Below, piece after piece: positions 8,368-16,745 of a stretch of 64,000 bases of DNA. Position numbers and translations under genes: made by a program. Positions within the stretch are counted from its first letter, which is position 1, and the number at the start of each line of letters is the position of its first letter. This stretch comes from Spirochaeta isovalerica (GTDB lineage Bacteria > Spirochaetota > Spirochaetia > DSM-2461), in the NCBI RefSeq assembly GCF_014207565.1, contig NZ_JACHGJ010000008.1:1-64000 (forward strand). Reading direction: 5' to 3'. Below the pieces are notes generated by a model. It searched no databases. It saw only the letters and a list, made by a program, of their open reading frames with translations, and was not told the origin of the DNA.

Positions 8368-8468
8368 TAATACGACATAATATATTAAAATTCGATAATT
8401 TTTTATAATTCAAATAAAAGATTTGTGTCCCGCAATTCATCGTAGTAATCTTTAACAAAGGAGTGAAT

Positions 8469-8951
8469 ATGGCAGGACTAGCGCATATAGGAGTTGGATT
8501 CGCACTGACCCTGGCAGCCCCGGAAGCGCCGGCTGCAGCTATCGTAATAAGCGCGGAAGTACTTGATCTTCTATGCATCCCCGCTGCGTTTTTTAAAGAC
8601 CGAGGATCTCTCATTTTCAAAGCGACTCACAGTCTCGCTGGTTCTCTCATCTGGACGGCAATAGCCATGGGAATCACTGCGGTCCTGAAGGCAGATCTGC
8701 GGACCGTACTTGTCATTGGAATAGCAGTCTTCAGCCATTGGATCCTCGATTTTATAACTCATCCCATGGGCGCCGTAATGGGTGAAAAGCCGAGAAAGCC
8801 ACAGCCGCCCGATCTCCCCCTCACCTTCTCGGACAATTCGAAACTGGTCGGCCTGGGGTTATACAACAATTCTGTTGTCCTGTCCTATATCGTTGATCTT
8901 GGGGTGACTCTGATCGGAATCGGGCTTTTTGTTTACTATTTTTTTAACTGA
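8469..8951 (+). CDS. DUF457/YdjM-like integral membrane protein
   Basis: A 160-residue protein with about four hydrophobic segments. Polar residues inside or next to the helices (AHIGVG near the start, SAEVLDLL, KATHSLAGS, SHWILDFITHP near residue 90) match the YdjM/DUF457 group of membrane proteins often labelled metal-dependent hydrolase; the His and Asp may bind metal. AAAGGAG at 8457-8463 is 5 nt before ATG 8469, which fixes the start over an in-frame GTG at 8463. No operon partner is evident. Function is unknown. Confidence 0.68.
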   Translation: MAGLAHIGVGFALTLAAPEAPAAAIVISAEVLDLLCIPAAFFKDRGSLIFKATHSLAGSLIWTAIAMGITAVLKADLRTVLVIGIAVFSHWILDFITHPMGAVMGEKPRKPQPPDLPLTFSDNSKLVGLGLYNNSVVLSYIVDLGVTLIGIGLFVYYFFN

Positions 8952-9020
8952 CTCCCTGGTTGACTGGTTCAAATCTTCCTAATCTCTCTCTACTTTGCCA
9001 CTAATGGATCGGAAAGGGTC

Positions 9021-9722
9021 TCAGCGGGTTATTAAAGCTGATTCCGGATCGCCCTTCTTAACTCCGATAAGCAGGAGCCAGCAAGCGAGAGATACTTCAG
9101 CGATAAAACTGATTAAAAAGCTGGGATATGAGATCAGATTACAGAACGGGAAAACGAGCTCCTGACTGAGATATAGAAGAAGCCCGACAGCATCGGCAAA
9201 TAAAAAAACGCCAAATATCCGGGGAATGAAATCTGATTTATAGATCAGGTATCCCAGAGGCAGGAGCCAGAGACTATAGGGGATCTGCGCAATTGCAGCG
9301 CCGGTTTTTCTCGAATTGATGAACACCATCGCCTGAGCCTTTAATTCCTCCGGAGTGAATACCTCCGAATAGGCTCCCGATAACAAATCGGCAGCTGAGA
9401 AGAGATGGGAAAGACTGATACACCAGATGACAAATCCAGCCAGATTCAGAAGAAACAACAAGAGAGCTGCTTCTCTATTGATCTTACTCAATAAAACATT
9501 CAAAGCCCATGCGGCAATGAGAAAAAGAACACCGGAAAACAGTGCGACAAGGATCCCCGCCCTGAATGCTGTCCCGTGCCCGATAAGATATTCCACGGTT
9601 TCCCCGGCTTCTTCAAAGACAAAATGTCCCATGGCTTCGGAAATAATTGAAGCTGAAATATAGAGCAGATAAAACAATCCGGCGATCCGTGCGGTTTTTT
9701 TGCCGGATGAAACAGTATCCAT
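9021..9722 (-). CDS. DUF4386-type membrane protein
   Basis: A 233-residue protein with six predicted membrane helices. The first helix region KKTARIAGLFYLLYI and the LWLLPLGYLIYKSDFIPRIFGVFLFADAVGLLLYL stretch are typical of the DUF4386 family. It is divergent from a TetR-family gene and shares a short intergenic region that holds two identical operators, so that regulator very probably controls it. Function is unknown. Confidence 0.78.
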   Translation of the reverse strand: MDTVSSGKKTARIAGLFYLLYISASIISEAMGHFVFEEAGETVEYLIGHGTAFRAGILVALFSGVLFLIAAWALNVLLSKINREAALLLFLLNLAGFVIWCISLSHLFSAADLLSGAYSEVFTPEELKAQAMVFINSRKTGAAIAQIPYSLWLLPLGYLIYKSDFIPRIFGVFLFADAVGLLLYLSQELVFPFCNLISYPSFLISFIAEVSLACWLLLIGVKKGDPESALITR

Positions 9723-9738
9723 TTCTCTCCTCCTTATG

Positions 9739-9790
9739 TTACACTATAGAGTGTAACTAACCATTAATTACACCCGAAAGTGTAATTAAT
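9739..9790. promoter_or_regulatory. Duplicated TetR operator between divergent genes
   Basis: Two copies of TTACAC-N6-GTGTAA lie at 9739-9756 and 9768-9785, centres 29 bp apart. The second extends to a perfect 11-bp inverted repeat (9763-9773 with 9780-9790). They sit between the DUF4386 gene and the TetR gene, as expected for a divergently acting TetR-type repressor. Confidence 0.75.
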
Positions 9791-9804
9791 CAAGGATATT
9801 AATC

Positions 9805-10428
9805 TTGGAAATGAATAAAGAACGAAAAAAACGCGATACAAGCCGGAAGCACAAGCTAATTCTGGATAGCGCCATCGATCTATTCGGCCAAAAAGGTTAT
9901 GAAGCTGTCAGCATGGACGAGATTGCCGAAACGGCCCATGTGTCAAAAAGAACCGTATACAACCATTTCCAGAGTAAGGAAAAGCTGTTTCAGGAAATTG
10001 TCGAAATCTTTGTGGCTCAGAGCGATTTAAAAAAGCCCCTCGATTATTCTCCCTCCATACCAATCAGAGAGCAACTGGAATCATTTGTCCGGGCGGCCAT
10101 GCATATGATTGACGATCCCCGGCGCAGAAGCCTGTCAAAACTGCTGACTTCTGTTTTTATTATGGATCCCCTCTTCTGCAGACAAACCTACAGCGCGTAC
10201 TCACCTCATAAGGCTTTGATTAACTGGCTGAAAGATGCCGGCGCAGATGGCAGAATCCGATGCGCATCTCCTGAGCTTGCGGCAAAAGTGTTCTACGGCC
10301 TTGTTGAGGGATGCATCACATGGAATGCCCTCATGTCAGAGGGCATCAGCCTGGCGGATATCGATCCAGTCATAGATGAATTGATAGAAGTGTTTTTATC
10401 CCGCTATGGAGCAGATTCTCTGAAATAA
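9805..10428 (+). CDS. TetR-family transcriptional regulator
   Basis: A roughly 207-residue regulator. The N-terminal helix-turn-helix KLILDSAIDLFGQKGYEAVSMDEIAETAHVSKRTVYNHFQSKEKLF is a textbook TetR domain; the C-terminal part is a TetR_C-like ligand and dimer domain. The start is either TTG 9805, 7 nt after AAGGAT, or ATG 9811; the difference is two residues. It is divergent from the DUF4386 membrane protein, with a duplicated operator between them, so it probably represses both genes. The ligand is unknown. Confidence 0.88.
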   Translation: MEMNKERKKRDTSRKHKLILDSAIDLFGQKGYEAVSMDEIAETAHVSKRTVYNHFQSKEKLFQEIVEIFVAQSDLKKPLDYSPSIPIREQLESFVRAAMHMIDDPRRRSLSKLLTSVFIMDPLFCRQTYSAYSPHKALINWLKDAGADGRIRCASPELAAKVFYGLVEGCITWNALMSEGISLADIDPVIDELIEVFLSRYGADSLK

Positions 10429-10754
10429 TCAGGGGCATTTGAAAAACTGATTCAAATCCCTGACCGGTTCCCGGGTTTCGTAAAATTTTGTAACTTTCTC
10501 ATAAAAAAACAAACCTTTTTCCCCCTTCACTTCATAAGGGAATGATAATGTGAAAATTTCAAACAAAAGTCGATAAATTTCCTCATGTACTTCTCAATCC
10601 GGTGAATCTAATATGGTGAAAAGGCAATGCAGCGTTGCAAATTCAAAAAAAAATTGTTTCAAAAAGTGAATAAACAGCGGGTTCATTACCCGTACGCGGC
10701 TGAAACAATCATTTGATTTCATTTACGTTATTTTTGTTCCCAAAGGAGGGTTAC
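10429..10754. other. Long leader and regulatory region before the sugar ABC operon
   Basis: No gene is seen in this 326-nt stretch. A bulged hairpin at 10430-10462 may end the TetR transcript. At 10628-10639 TGCAGCGTTGCA is a near-perfect palindrome centred on CG, like a LacI-family operator. At 10653-10661 and 10701-10709 the 9-nt arms ATTGTTTCA/TGAAACAAT enclose an inner hairpin CGGGT-TCATT-ACCCG (10678-10692). The latter could be a structured leader RNA or a spaced operator pair. AAAGGAGG at 10742-10749 serves the next gene. Confidence 0.45.
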
Positions 10755-11741
10755 ATGAAGAAAATCTTATGTGTACTGGCAGTTTTAATCGCAATCGGCC
10801 CCTTTGTTCTTTCAGCTTCCGGCACCCAGGAATCCGGTCTGATCAAAGTGGGTATTGTAAACCTGCCCCCCGAAGAATCAGGTTACAGACAGGCCAATGT
10901 CGAAGCAATGAACACTGTTTTCTCGGAAGCGAACGGCTATGACGCGAAACAGACCAATACCGGTGATAACAGCGAACAGATCGCAGCGGCAAAAGGCTAC
11001 ATCAGAGATGGAGTTGATTACCTCCTGATATCAGCAGCGAATTCATCCGGTTGGGACGATACGTTAAAGTCTGCAAAAGATGCAGGCATCAAAGTCATTC
11101 TCTTTGACCGTGCCATAGATACGGCTGCTTCCAACTACCAGGCAGCTCTTCTCTCTGATATGGCTTATGAAGGCAATACAGCAGTTGAATGGGTTCTGGG
11201 ACTGGATCTGGACGAAATTAATCTGATTCTCATTCGCGGCCAGATGGGCTCTGCAGCAGAAATCGGCCGAAGCGCCGCTGTTCTCAAAGCTGAAAAAGAG
11301 GGAAAACTCAATATAGTAGCCGACGGAACAGGCGGTGACAGCTGGAGTCTTGAAGAAGCCAGGAAAGTTGTGGAAGCCGCCATTGCGGCCGGAAAAGATT
11401 TCAACGTCATCTACGCGGAAAACGACGGTATGGCCCAGGGCGCTGTTCAGGCTCTCGAAGCAGCCGGAATCAGCCACGGAAAAAACGGCAAGGTCAAGAT
11501 AATCGGTTTCGACTTTAACCGCTTTGCTCTCCGGAACGTACAGGCCGGATACTGGGACGCGGACATGCAGTGCAATCCCCGTCAGGCTGCCGAGATTTCA
11601 AGATGGATACAGAGCGGAAACCTTCCCAGCGGAATCGTTTATCAGGAAGAACTGCTCTTTACAACTGACACCATTACCGATGCTGACATCGAGAATTGGG
11701 GAATCAATGCCGATCCCGGAAAAGGTGTTGTAACCAGATAA
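10755..11741 (+). CDS. ytfQ: Sugar ABC transporter periplasmic binding protein, YtfQ-like
   Basis: A 328-residue periplasmic binding protein of the RbsB type. The signal peptide is MKKILCVLAVLIAIGPFVLS, cleaved before ASGTQES. The mature part resembles the galactofuranose-binding protein YtfQ: EESGYRQANVEAMN, VDYLLISAANSSGWDDTLKSAKDAGIKVILFDRAID, where the Trp and Arg-Ala-Ile-Asp stretch lines the sugar pocket in that subfamily. The gene order binding protein - ATPase - permease - permease equals ytfQ-ytfR-ytfT-yjfF. The start is fixed by AAAGGAGG 5 nt upstream. Galactofuranose is a guess from subfamily likeness; another furanose or pentose is possible. Confidence 0.75.
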   Translation: MKKILCVLAVLIAIGPFVLSASGTQESGLIKVGIVNLPPEESGYRQANVEAMNTVFSEANGYDAKQTNTGDNSEQIAAAKGYIRDGVDYLLISAANSSGWDDTLKSAKDAGIKVILFDRAIDTAASNYQAALLSDMAYEGNTAVEWVLGLDLDEINLILIRGQMGSAAEIGRSAAVLKAEKEGKLNIVADGTGGDSWSLEEARKVVEAAIAAGKDFNVIYAENDGMAQGAVQALEAAGISHGKNGKVKIIGFDFNRFALRNVQAGYWDADMQCNPRQAAEISRWIQSGNLPSGIVYQEELLFTTDTITDADIENWGINADPGKGVVTR

Positions 11742-11855
11742 TCAGGAATCAGTAAATAATCAATATTATTTTTAATCGGTCCGGTACGGTTTCGGAGAAG
11801 TTCGGAAACCGCTCGGGCCGATTTATTCGGAATCACATTAGGAGATCGTTGATTG

Positions 11856-13355
11856 ATGTCAGAAATCATACTCGAAATGAAAGCTGTCAGCAAAACCTTT
11901 CCAGGTGTAAAAGCTCTCGACAACGTAGACTTCATGCTTCGGAAAGGCGAGATTCATGCCCTTATGGGCGAAAACGGCGCGGGAAAGTCCACACTGGTAA
12001 AAGTCATTACCGGGGTATACGAAAAGGATTCGGGCTTCATAGATCTGGACGGACGCTCCATCCACTTCAGGTCTCCTCAGGAAGCGCAGAACTCCGGGAT
12101 AGGCACGGTCTATCAGGAAATCACTCTTTGCCCCAACCTGACCGTGGCAGAGAATCTGTTTACGGGGCGGGGCCGCAGCCCCTTTATTCAATGGAAAAAA
12201 ATGAACGATAAAGCCGCGCGGCTGCTCGACTCGCTGGGAATTCCGGCCAGTCCCGTTCAGGAACTGACCAGCTGCTCCCTTGCAGTTCAGCAGATGATAG
12301 CCATTGCGCGAGCCGTCGATATGGATTGCAAGATCCTCATTCTTGATGAGCCGACTTCGTCACTTGACGAAGATGAGGTAAAAAAACTCTTCCATCTTAT
12401 GGGCGAACTGAAAGCCCGGGGCGTGGGGATCATCTTTATAACCCATTTTCTCGAGCAGGTTTACGAAATCAGCGACAGAATTACGGTTCTCCGCAATGGC
12501 AAGCAGATCGGTGAATATGAAACATCGTCTCTCCCCCAGATCGAACTTATCTCTAAGATGATGGGTAAGGATCTGGATGATGTCACAAAGATAAAAAATC
12601 AGGATACGGTGAAAAAGGATGAAAGCGAACCGGTATTTGAAAGCACGGCCCTTTCAAGCGACGCCGGTGTCAGACCCTTCGATTTCACTATCCGCAAAGG
12701 CGAAGTGAACGGGTTCGCCGGACTTCTCGGCTCGGGACGGAGCGAAAGTGCCCGCGCGATCTTTGCCGCGGACAAGGTTACGGGCGGAAAAGTGAGAATG
12801 AACGGCAGAGCCGTGAAAATCAGAACGCCTCTGGATGCTATGAGAAAGGGAATCGGTTACCTGCCGGAGGATCGTAAAGGAGACGGCATCATCGCCGATC
12901 TCTCAGTTCGGGACAACATTATTCTGGCTCTTCAGGTTCTGAAAGGCTTCTTCAAACCTTTTACGCGGGGACAGGCCGAAGAGTTTGCCAATGAGTTTAT
13001 AAAAAAACTGAATATAAAGACCCCGACTGCCGACACGCCGATCAGATCTCTTTCGGGCGGCAACCAGCAGAAAGTCATTCTGGCCCGTTGGCTCCTTACC
13101 CATCCCGAATACCTGATTCTCGATGAACCGACGAGGGGAATCGATATCGGAACCAAGGTGGAAATTCAGAAGCTGGTACTCCAGCTGGCCGGAGAAGGAA
13201 TGAGTTTGACTTTCATCTCTTCGGAAATCGAAGAAATGCTCCGAACCTGCTCCAGAATGATAATTATGAAAGACCGGGAAATAGTCGGAGAACTCAGCGG
13301 AGCGGATCTGACGGAAAACGATGTCATGAATGTCATAGCTCAGGGAGGTAAATGA
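11856..13355 (+). CDS. ytfR: Sugar ABC transporter ATPase, YtfR-like (two nucleotide-binding domains)
   Basis: A 499-residue double ATPase of the sugar importer class. The first domain has GENGAGKST (Walker A, near residue 38) and ILILDEPTSSLDEDE (Walker B). The second has a degenerate Walker A GLLGSGRSE, the signature LSGGNQQKV and YLILDEPTRGIDIGTK. The degenerate second P-loop is normal for MglA/RbsA-type proteins. ATG 11856 is chosen; TTG 11853 is also possible. The stop overlaps the permease start by 4 nt. It energises sugar uptake with the two permeases downstream. Confidence 0.88.
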   Translation: MSEIILEMKAVSKTFPGVKALDNVDFMLRKGEIHALMGENGAGKSTLVKVITGVYEKDSGFIDLDGRSIHFRSPQEAQNSGIGTVYQEITLCPNLTVAENLFTGRGRSPFIQWKKMNDKAARLLDSLGIPASPVQELTSCSLAVQQMIAIARAVDMDCKILILDEPTSSLDEDEVKKLFHLMGELKARGVGIIFITHFLEQVYEISDRITVLRNGKQIGEYETSSLPQIELISKMMGKDLDDVTKIKNQDTVKKDESEPVFESTALSSDAGVRPFDFTIRKGEVNGFAGLLGSGRSESARAIFAADKVTGGKVRMNGRAVKIRTPLDAMRKGIGYLPEDRKGDGIIADLSVRDNIILALQVLKGFFKPFTRGQAEEFANEFIKKLNIKTPTADTPIRSLSGGNQQKVILARWLLTHPEYLILDEPTRGIDIGTKVEIQKLVLQLAGEGMSLTFISSEIEEMLRTCSRMIIMKDREIVGELSGADLTENDVMNVIAQGGK

Positions 13356-14440
13356 AAATGCTCAAAATGAAATCGAACCTGTCTCATCTTTTCCTCCCCC
13401 TTTCGGTTATGGTATTGCTTATTATCATTAATCTGATAAAAGGGGCCGACTACTTCACCATAACCGTCGTCAATGGCGCCTTATACGGAAATATCCCGAA
13501 TATCCTCTTTGGAGCTTCGGAACTTGTTATCCTGTCCATTGGCATGACACTGATCACAGCGGCCTCTCAGGGCCAGGACATAAGCATAGGCGTCAGCGCC
13601 ACTATCACGTCTGCCGTTTTCGTATGGTTCGTTCTCCAGGCCGGAGAAGTCACGGTTCTGACCATTCTGGGAGGTTTTCTCCTGAGCTGCGCCGCAGGCC
13701 TGGCAACAGGGGCGTTCAACGGAACTCTGGTCTCCATATTCAAAGTTCAGCCCATGGTCGCCTCACTCATCCTCTTTACGGGAGGCCGATCAATCGCTTT
13801 TATGATCGACGGGAAATTGTCCCCCATTCTGGCCAACGAAATATCGAATCAGATCGGGACCGTCATTCCCGGCGTGCCTATACAGACGCCGATTATCCTG
13901 ACGGCGGTTTTCATCATCATAGTAGCCCTGGTCCTTAAGACAACCAACCTCAGGCTCTATGTGGAATCGGTGGGAATAAACCGGAGCGCGGCGCGTCTGA
14001 ACGGAATCAATCCCAAAAAGATTATTTTCCTGACCTTTCTGATCATGGGAGTGTGCACGGCCGTCGCCGGTTTCATCGCCGTCAACAAAGCGGGTCGCCA
14101 TGACAGCGTGAATCTGCTCAAGCTGATCATGATGGATGCCATACTCGCTGTAGCCATAGGCGGGAACTCTCTCATCGGAGGAAAGTTCAGCATCACCGGT
14201 TCCATAATCGGAGCCTACACCATTGAGATGCTGAACCGGACCCTTCTGAGGCTGGAAATCGAGCCGGCTATGATTAAGGTATTCAAAGCCGTTTTCATTA
14301 TCATTCTCATGGTAATCGCTTCTCCGGTTGTCAGGGCCTTTGCAAAGAAAACCCTTGAAAAAGTGCGAAGCGGGGCTTTCATTGGAAACATTTTTAAAAT
14401 TTCCGGCGCGGTAAAACCGGCCGCAGAGAAGGAGGATTAG
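13352..14440 (+). CDS. ytfT: Sugar ABC transporter permease, YtfT-like
   Basis: A 362-residue membrane permease of the BPD_transp_2 (RbsC) family with 8-10 helices. Family features include the stretch LITAASQGQDISIGVSATITSAVF near residue 70 and the cytoplasmic loop RLYVESVGINRSAARLNGINPKKIIFLTFLIMGVCTAVAGF, which couples to the ATPase. IGGNSLIGGKFSITGSIIGA is the conserved late segment. ATG overlaps the ATPase stop (ATGA). It is the first of two permeases, probably forming a heterodimer. Confidence 0.86.
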   Translation: MKMLKMKSNLSHLFLPLSVMVLLIIINLIKGADYFTITVVNGALYGNIPNILFGASELVILSIGMTLITAASQGQDISIGVSATITSAVFVWFVLQAGEVTVLTILGGFLLSCAAGLATGAFNGTLVSIFKVQPMVASLILFTGGRSIAFMIDGKLSPILANEISNQIGTVIPGVPIQTPIILTAVFIIIVALVLKTTNLRLYVESVGINRSAARLNGINPKKIIFLTFLIMGVCTAVAGFIAVNKAGRHDSVNLLKLIMMDAILAVAIGGNSLIGGKFSITGSIIGAYTIEMLNRTLLRLEIEPAMIKVFKAVFIIILMVIASPVVRAFAKKTLEKVRSGAFIGNIFKISGAVKPAAEKED

Positions 14441-14441
14441 G

Positions 14442-15533
14442 ATGGCATCACTGAAGGCAATCAAAGCGAAAACAAGACTATCGAATTCCAATCTTCTGTT
14501 TCTCATAGCGGCTGTCATATTCGTGCTCATGTATATCTTTGCCATAATCACTTTTCCCCGAAGCTTTATGCAGTTTCAGACTTTTTTTGACCTCTTTAAC
14601 CTGAACGCACCGCTCATTATCATGACTCTCGGATTGAGCATCGTCATGATAGGAGGGGGCATCGATATCTCCATAGGCGCCGTTTGCGGTCTGGTAACCA
14701 TGGCCTGCGCCGTTCTTCTGGAATCGCAAGCGGGGAGCATCGGAGGGGCTGTCTTTCTCGCCCTCGCCATTGGTATCGCATTCGGCCTCCTCCAGGGATA
14801 CCTTATTGCCTACCTTGAGATACAGCCCTTTATTATAACTCTCTCGGGATTGTTTCTGGCTCAGGGCTTGCTGACAACTCTGCACAAGGATCCGATCAAT
14901 GTAACAAGACCCGATTTTGTTGCACTGAGAGATTTTGATATGGTGATTTCCTGGCTCGGCACGAGAAACAGACTGGGCGTTTTCATACCCTCGGAGATAA
15001 AACCCGGCGTCATAGTCGTCGTGGTACTCCTCCTGCTGCTGGCCGCACTTATGAAATGGTCCCGCTTCGGACGCAACGTCTACGCTGTGGGAGGAAACAG
15101 CCACAGCGCCATGATGCTCGGCATCAATGTGAAGAAGACCATATTCTTCACCTATGTGATCTGCGGATTGACCGCAGGAATCGCGGGGTTCGTGTACATC
15201 ATGACGACAGGAGCGGGCAATGTGGGGAATGCCTCGGGAGCGGAGATGAAGGCCATTGCTTCGGCTATAATCGGCGGTACTCTGCTTAACGGCGGGGTCG
15301 GAAACCTGCTCGGCGCTCCTATTGGAACGCTGACCCTTCTGATCATTAACGAGCTGATCCGGGCAGCCGGTGTCCAATCGAACTACCAGGCGATTATAAG
15401 CGGCCTGCTGCTCTATTTATTCATTGTATTGCAGAGCGTCGTTATGTCGCTCCGCGACAGGAAAAATATCACAATGGTTCTGCCCTCATGGTTGAAGTCC
15501 GGGTTTCATCCCCGGGTCAGGCAAAGGGAATAA
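14442..15533 (+). CDS. yjfF: Sugar ABC transporter permease, YjfF-like
   Basis: A 363-residue permease homologous to the preceding one. Visible features are LGLSIVMIGGGIDISIGAVCGLVTM near residue 65, the coupling loop GRNVYAVGGNSHSAMMLGINVKKTIFFTYVICGLTAGIAGF, and EMKAIASAIIGGTLLNGGVGNLLGAPIG. The ATG follows GGAGGATTAGG directly after the ytfT-like stop. It is the last gene of the operon and completes a four-gene importer. The C-terminus ends in a charged cytoplasmic tail. Confidence 0.86.
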   Translation: MASLKAIKAKTRLSNSNLLFLIAAVIFVLMYIFAIITFPRSFMQFQTFFDLFNLNAPLIIMTLGLSIVMIGGGIDISIGAVCGLVTMACAVLLESQAGSIGGAVFLALAIGIAFGLLQGYLIAYLEIQPFIITLSGLFLAQGLLTTLHKDPINVTRPDFVALRDFDMVISWLGTRNRLGVFIPSEIKPGVIVVVVLLLLLAALMKWSRFGRNVYAVGGNSHSAMMLGINVKKTIFFTYVICGLTAGIAGFVYIMTTGAGNVGNASGAEMKAIASAIIGGTLLNGGVGNLLGAPIGTLTLLIINELIRAAGVQSNYQAIISGLLLYLFIVLQSVVMSLRDRKNITMVLPSWLKSGFHPRVRQRE

Positions 15534-15543
15534 ACCCTTGAAT

Positions 15544-15584
15544 CCATCCCGGCACTTTCGCATTGCCGACTCTGTCCGGGATGG
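15544..15584 (+). terminator. Hairpin after the sugar ABC operon
   Basis: CCATCCCGG (15544-15552) pairs with CCGGGATGG (15576-15584), a 9-bp perfect stem with a 23-nt loop located 11 nt after the stop. The T tract is poor, so it may be an RNA-stabilising hairpin rather than an intrinsic terminator. Confidence 0.5.
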
Positions 15585-15608
15585 TTTCTGCCTGTTCTTA
15601 AAAGTCTC

Positions 15609-16010
15609 TCATTCAGGTAAAGTCTGAAATTGAGGAACCCTTTCGAGATTCTCATCCCAGTTGGCTTTTTCCTCCAGATATATATGTCCCGTTGGTTTGA
15701 TATCTACATCGGAATCCAGACTTCCGGCAGGAACGACCACAAGCTTGTTTTCCATTTGAAGATTCGGAAGTGCGGAGCCGCAGTTCGGACAGAAACTTTT
15801 TATGTGGCCGGAATTTTCATAATCGAATGTCTTTACTTCCTTTTCACCTTTCAACCATTTCAGCTCTGCCCGGGAGGAAAAGAGGTTCGCCCCATGAGCT
15901 GAACCGGTATCTTTACGACAGGACTTACAATGACAGAAGAAAAAGCTTTCAAAAGTCCCATGAATTTCAAATTTAATGTTTCCGCAGAGGCATGATCCTG
16001 AATACTTCAT
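15609..16010 (-). CDS. GFA (CENP-V/GFA) family zinc-binding protein
   Basis: A 133-residue protein of the glutathione-dependent formaldehyde-activating enzyme fold. Zinc ligands are visible: GSCLCGNIKFE near the N-terminus, FFCHCKSCRKDTGSAHGANLF near residue 28, and SFCPNCGSALP near 75. The start at 16010 (MKYSGSC) has TAAGGAT 6 nt upstream and fits the family; an earlier in-frame ATG at 16034 is possible. Members bind zinc, and many have no proven formaldehyde activity, so the function is left open. It stands alone on the minus strand. Confidence 0.85.
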   Translation of the reverse strand: MKYSGSCLCGNIKFEIHGTFESFFFCHCKSCRKDTGSAHGANLFSSRAELKWLKGEKEVKTFDYENSGHIKSFCPNCGSALPNLQMENKLVVVPAGSLDSDVDIKPTGHIYLEEKANWDENLERVPQFQTLPE

Positions 16011-16190
16011 ATACAAATCCTTATTTTTCATCATCCAGAACAGATCCTGTCATTCTTCAATTGAACTGCTATATTACAGAAACGGTTATTATGTACCACG
16101 ATCTCTATCATAAACTGTAATAAAATATATGATAATATTTCCATAAGAAGAATTAAAATATAACTCTCCCATATTGAGTTGATTTATACT

Positions 16191-16219
16191 TTTAAATCGG
16201 GGCGGCACAGTGTTATAAT
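16191..16219 (+). promoter_or_regulatory. Putative promoter of the cupin gene
   Basis: TTTAAA (16191-16196), a 17-nt spacer and TATAAT (16214-16219), 37 nt before the cupin start. The -10 box is perfect and the -35 box weak. Confidence 0.5.
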
Positions 16220-16256
16220 CATCGGGAAATCAATAAACCAAAAAGGGGAACCAATT

Positions 16257-16604
16257 ATGCCCATATTGAAAAATAAAGATATGAAAAAGATCGAATTGAA
16301 TATGGAAGGAATCAAAAACGCGGTGAAACAGACGGCCATATCTCCCGCCCAGGGATGGGACGGTCATGTCATGAGAATATTTACTTTGGGAAAAGAAGGA
16401 TATACGCCTAAGCACGAGCACTCCTGGCCTCATATTAACTATATCATCAAAGGAGAGGGAACACTCTTTATCGATGGTGAAGAAAGACCTGTTGAAGCAG
16501 GAGACACGGCTTTTGTGCCCGGCGGAGAGATGCACCAGTTCCGCAATACCGGTAATGAAGATTTCTCCTTTATCTGCATCGTTCCCGAAGAAGGCGATAA
16601 GTAA
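16257..16604 (+). CDS. Small single-domain cupin protein
   Basis: A 115-residue cupin. Motif 1 is seen in PKHEHSWPHINYIIKGEGTLFIDGEE and motif 2 in VEAGDTAFVPGGEMHQFRNTGNEDFSFICIVP, with H, H, E and H metal-ligand candidates. The start is fixed by AAAAGGGG 8 nt before ATG 16257. Such cupins bind a divalent metal and sense or modify small molecules; the substrate is unknown. It has its own promoter and is followed by a hairpin, so it is monocistronic. Confidence 0.83.
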   Translation: MPILKNKDMKKIELNMEGIKNAVKQTAISPAQGWDGHVMRIFTLGKEGYTPKHEHSWPHINYIIKGEGTLFIDGEERPVEAGDTAFVPGGEMHQFRNTGNEDFSFICIVPEEGDK

Positions 16605-16618
16605 AACCGGGCGGGATG

Positions 16619-16641
16619 ACGCCTTCCCTTCCGGAAGGCGT
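16619..16641 (+). terminator. Hairpin after the cupin gene
   Basis: ACGCCTTCC (16619-16627) and GGAAGGCGT (16633-16641) form a perfect 9-bp stem with a 5-nt loop. A TTTT run follows 10 nt later. A likely, if imperfect, terminator. Confidence 0.6.
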
Positions 16642-16692
16642 ATCCGGTCGTTTTCACTCTTTTTCCCGAAAGTGATTTTCAGTACTCAGCTT

Positions 16693-16739
16693 TGTGCATA
16701 TGCATGAACATTGACAGAGAGCTGACATCCTGTTATCTA
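16693..16739 (+). promoter_or_regulatory. TGTGCATATGCA-type palindrome upstream of a strong promoter for the DUF1007/NicO operon
   Basis: TGTGCATATGCATG at 16693-16706 contains the perfect palindrome TGCATATGCA and matches the motif at three promoters of the 19.8-23 kb locus. Six bases downstream of that core lies TTGACA (16711-16716) with TATCTA at 16734-16739 after 17 nt. The palindrome is upstream of the -35 box here, whereas in the other promoters it covers the start point. Confidence 0.6.
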
Positions 16740-16745
16740 TAAAAC

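Noticed and set aside
14478-15377. 299-residue minus strand reading frame
   Set aside because: Rich in His, Gln and Ser as typical of antisense frames; the + strand permease is certain.
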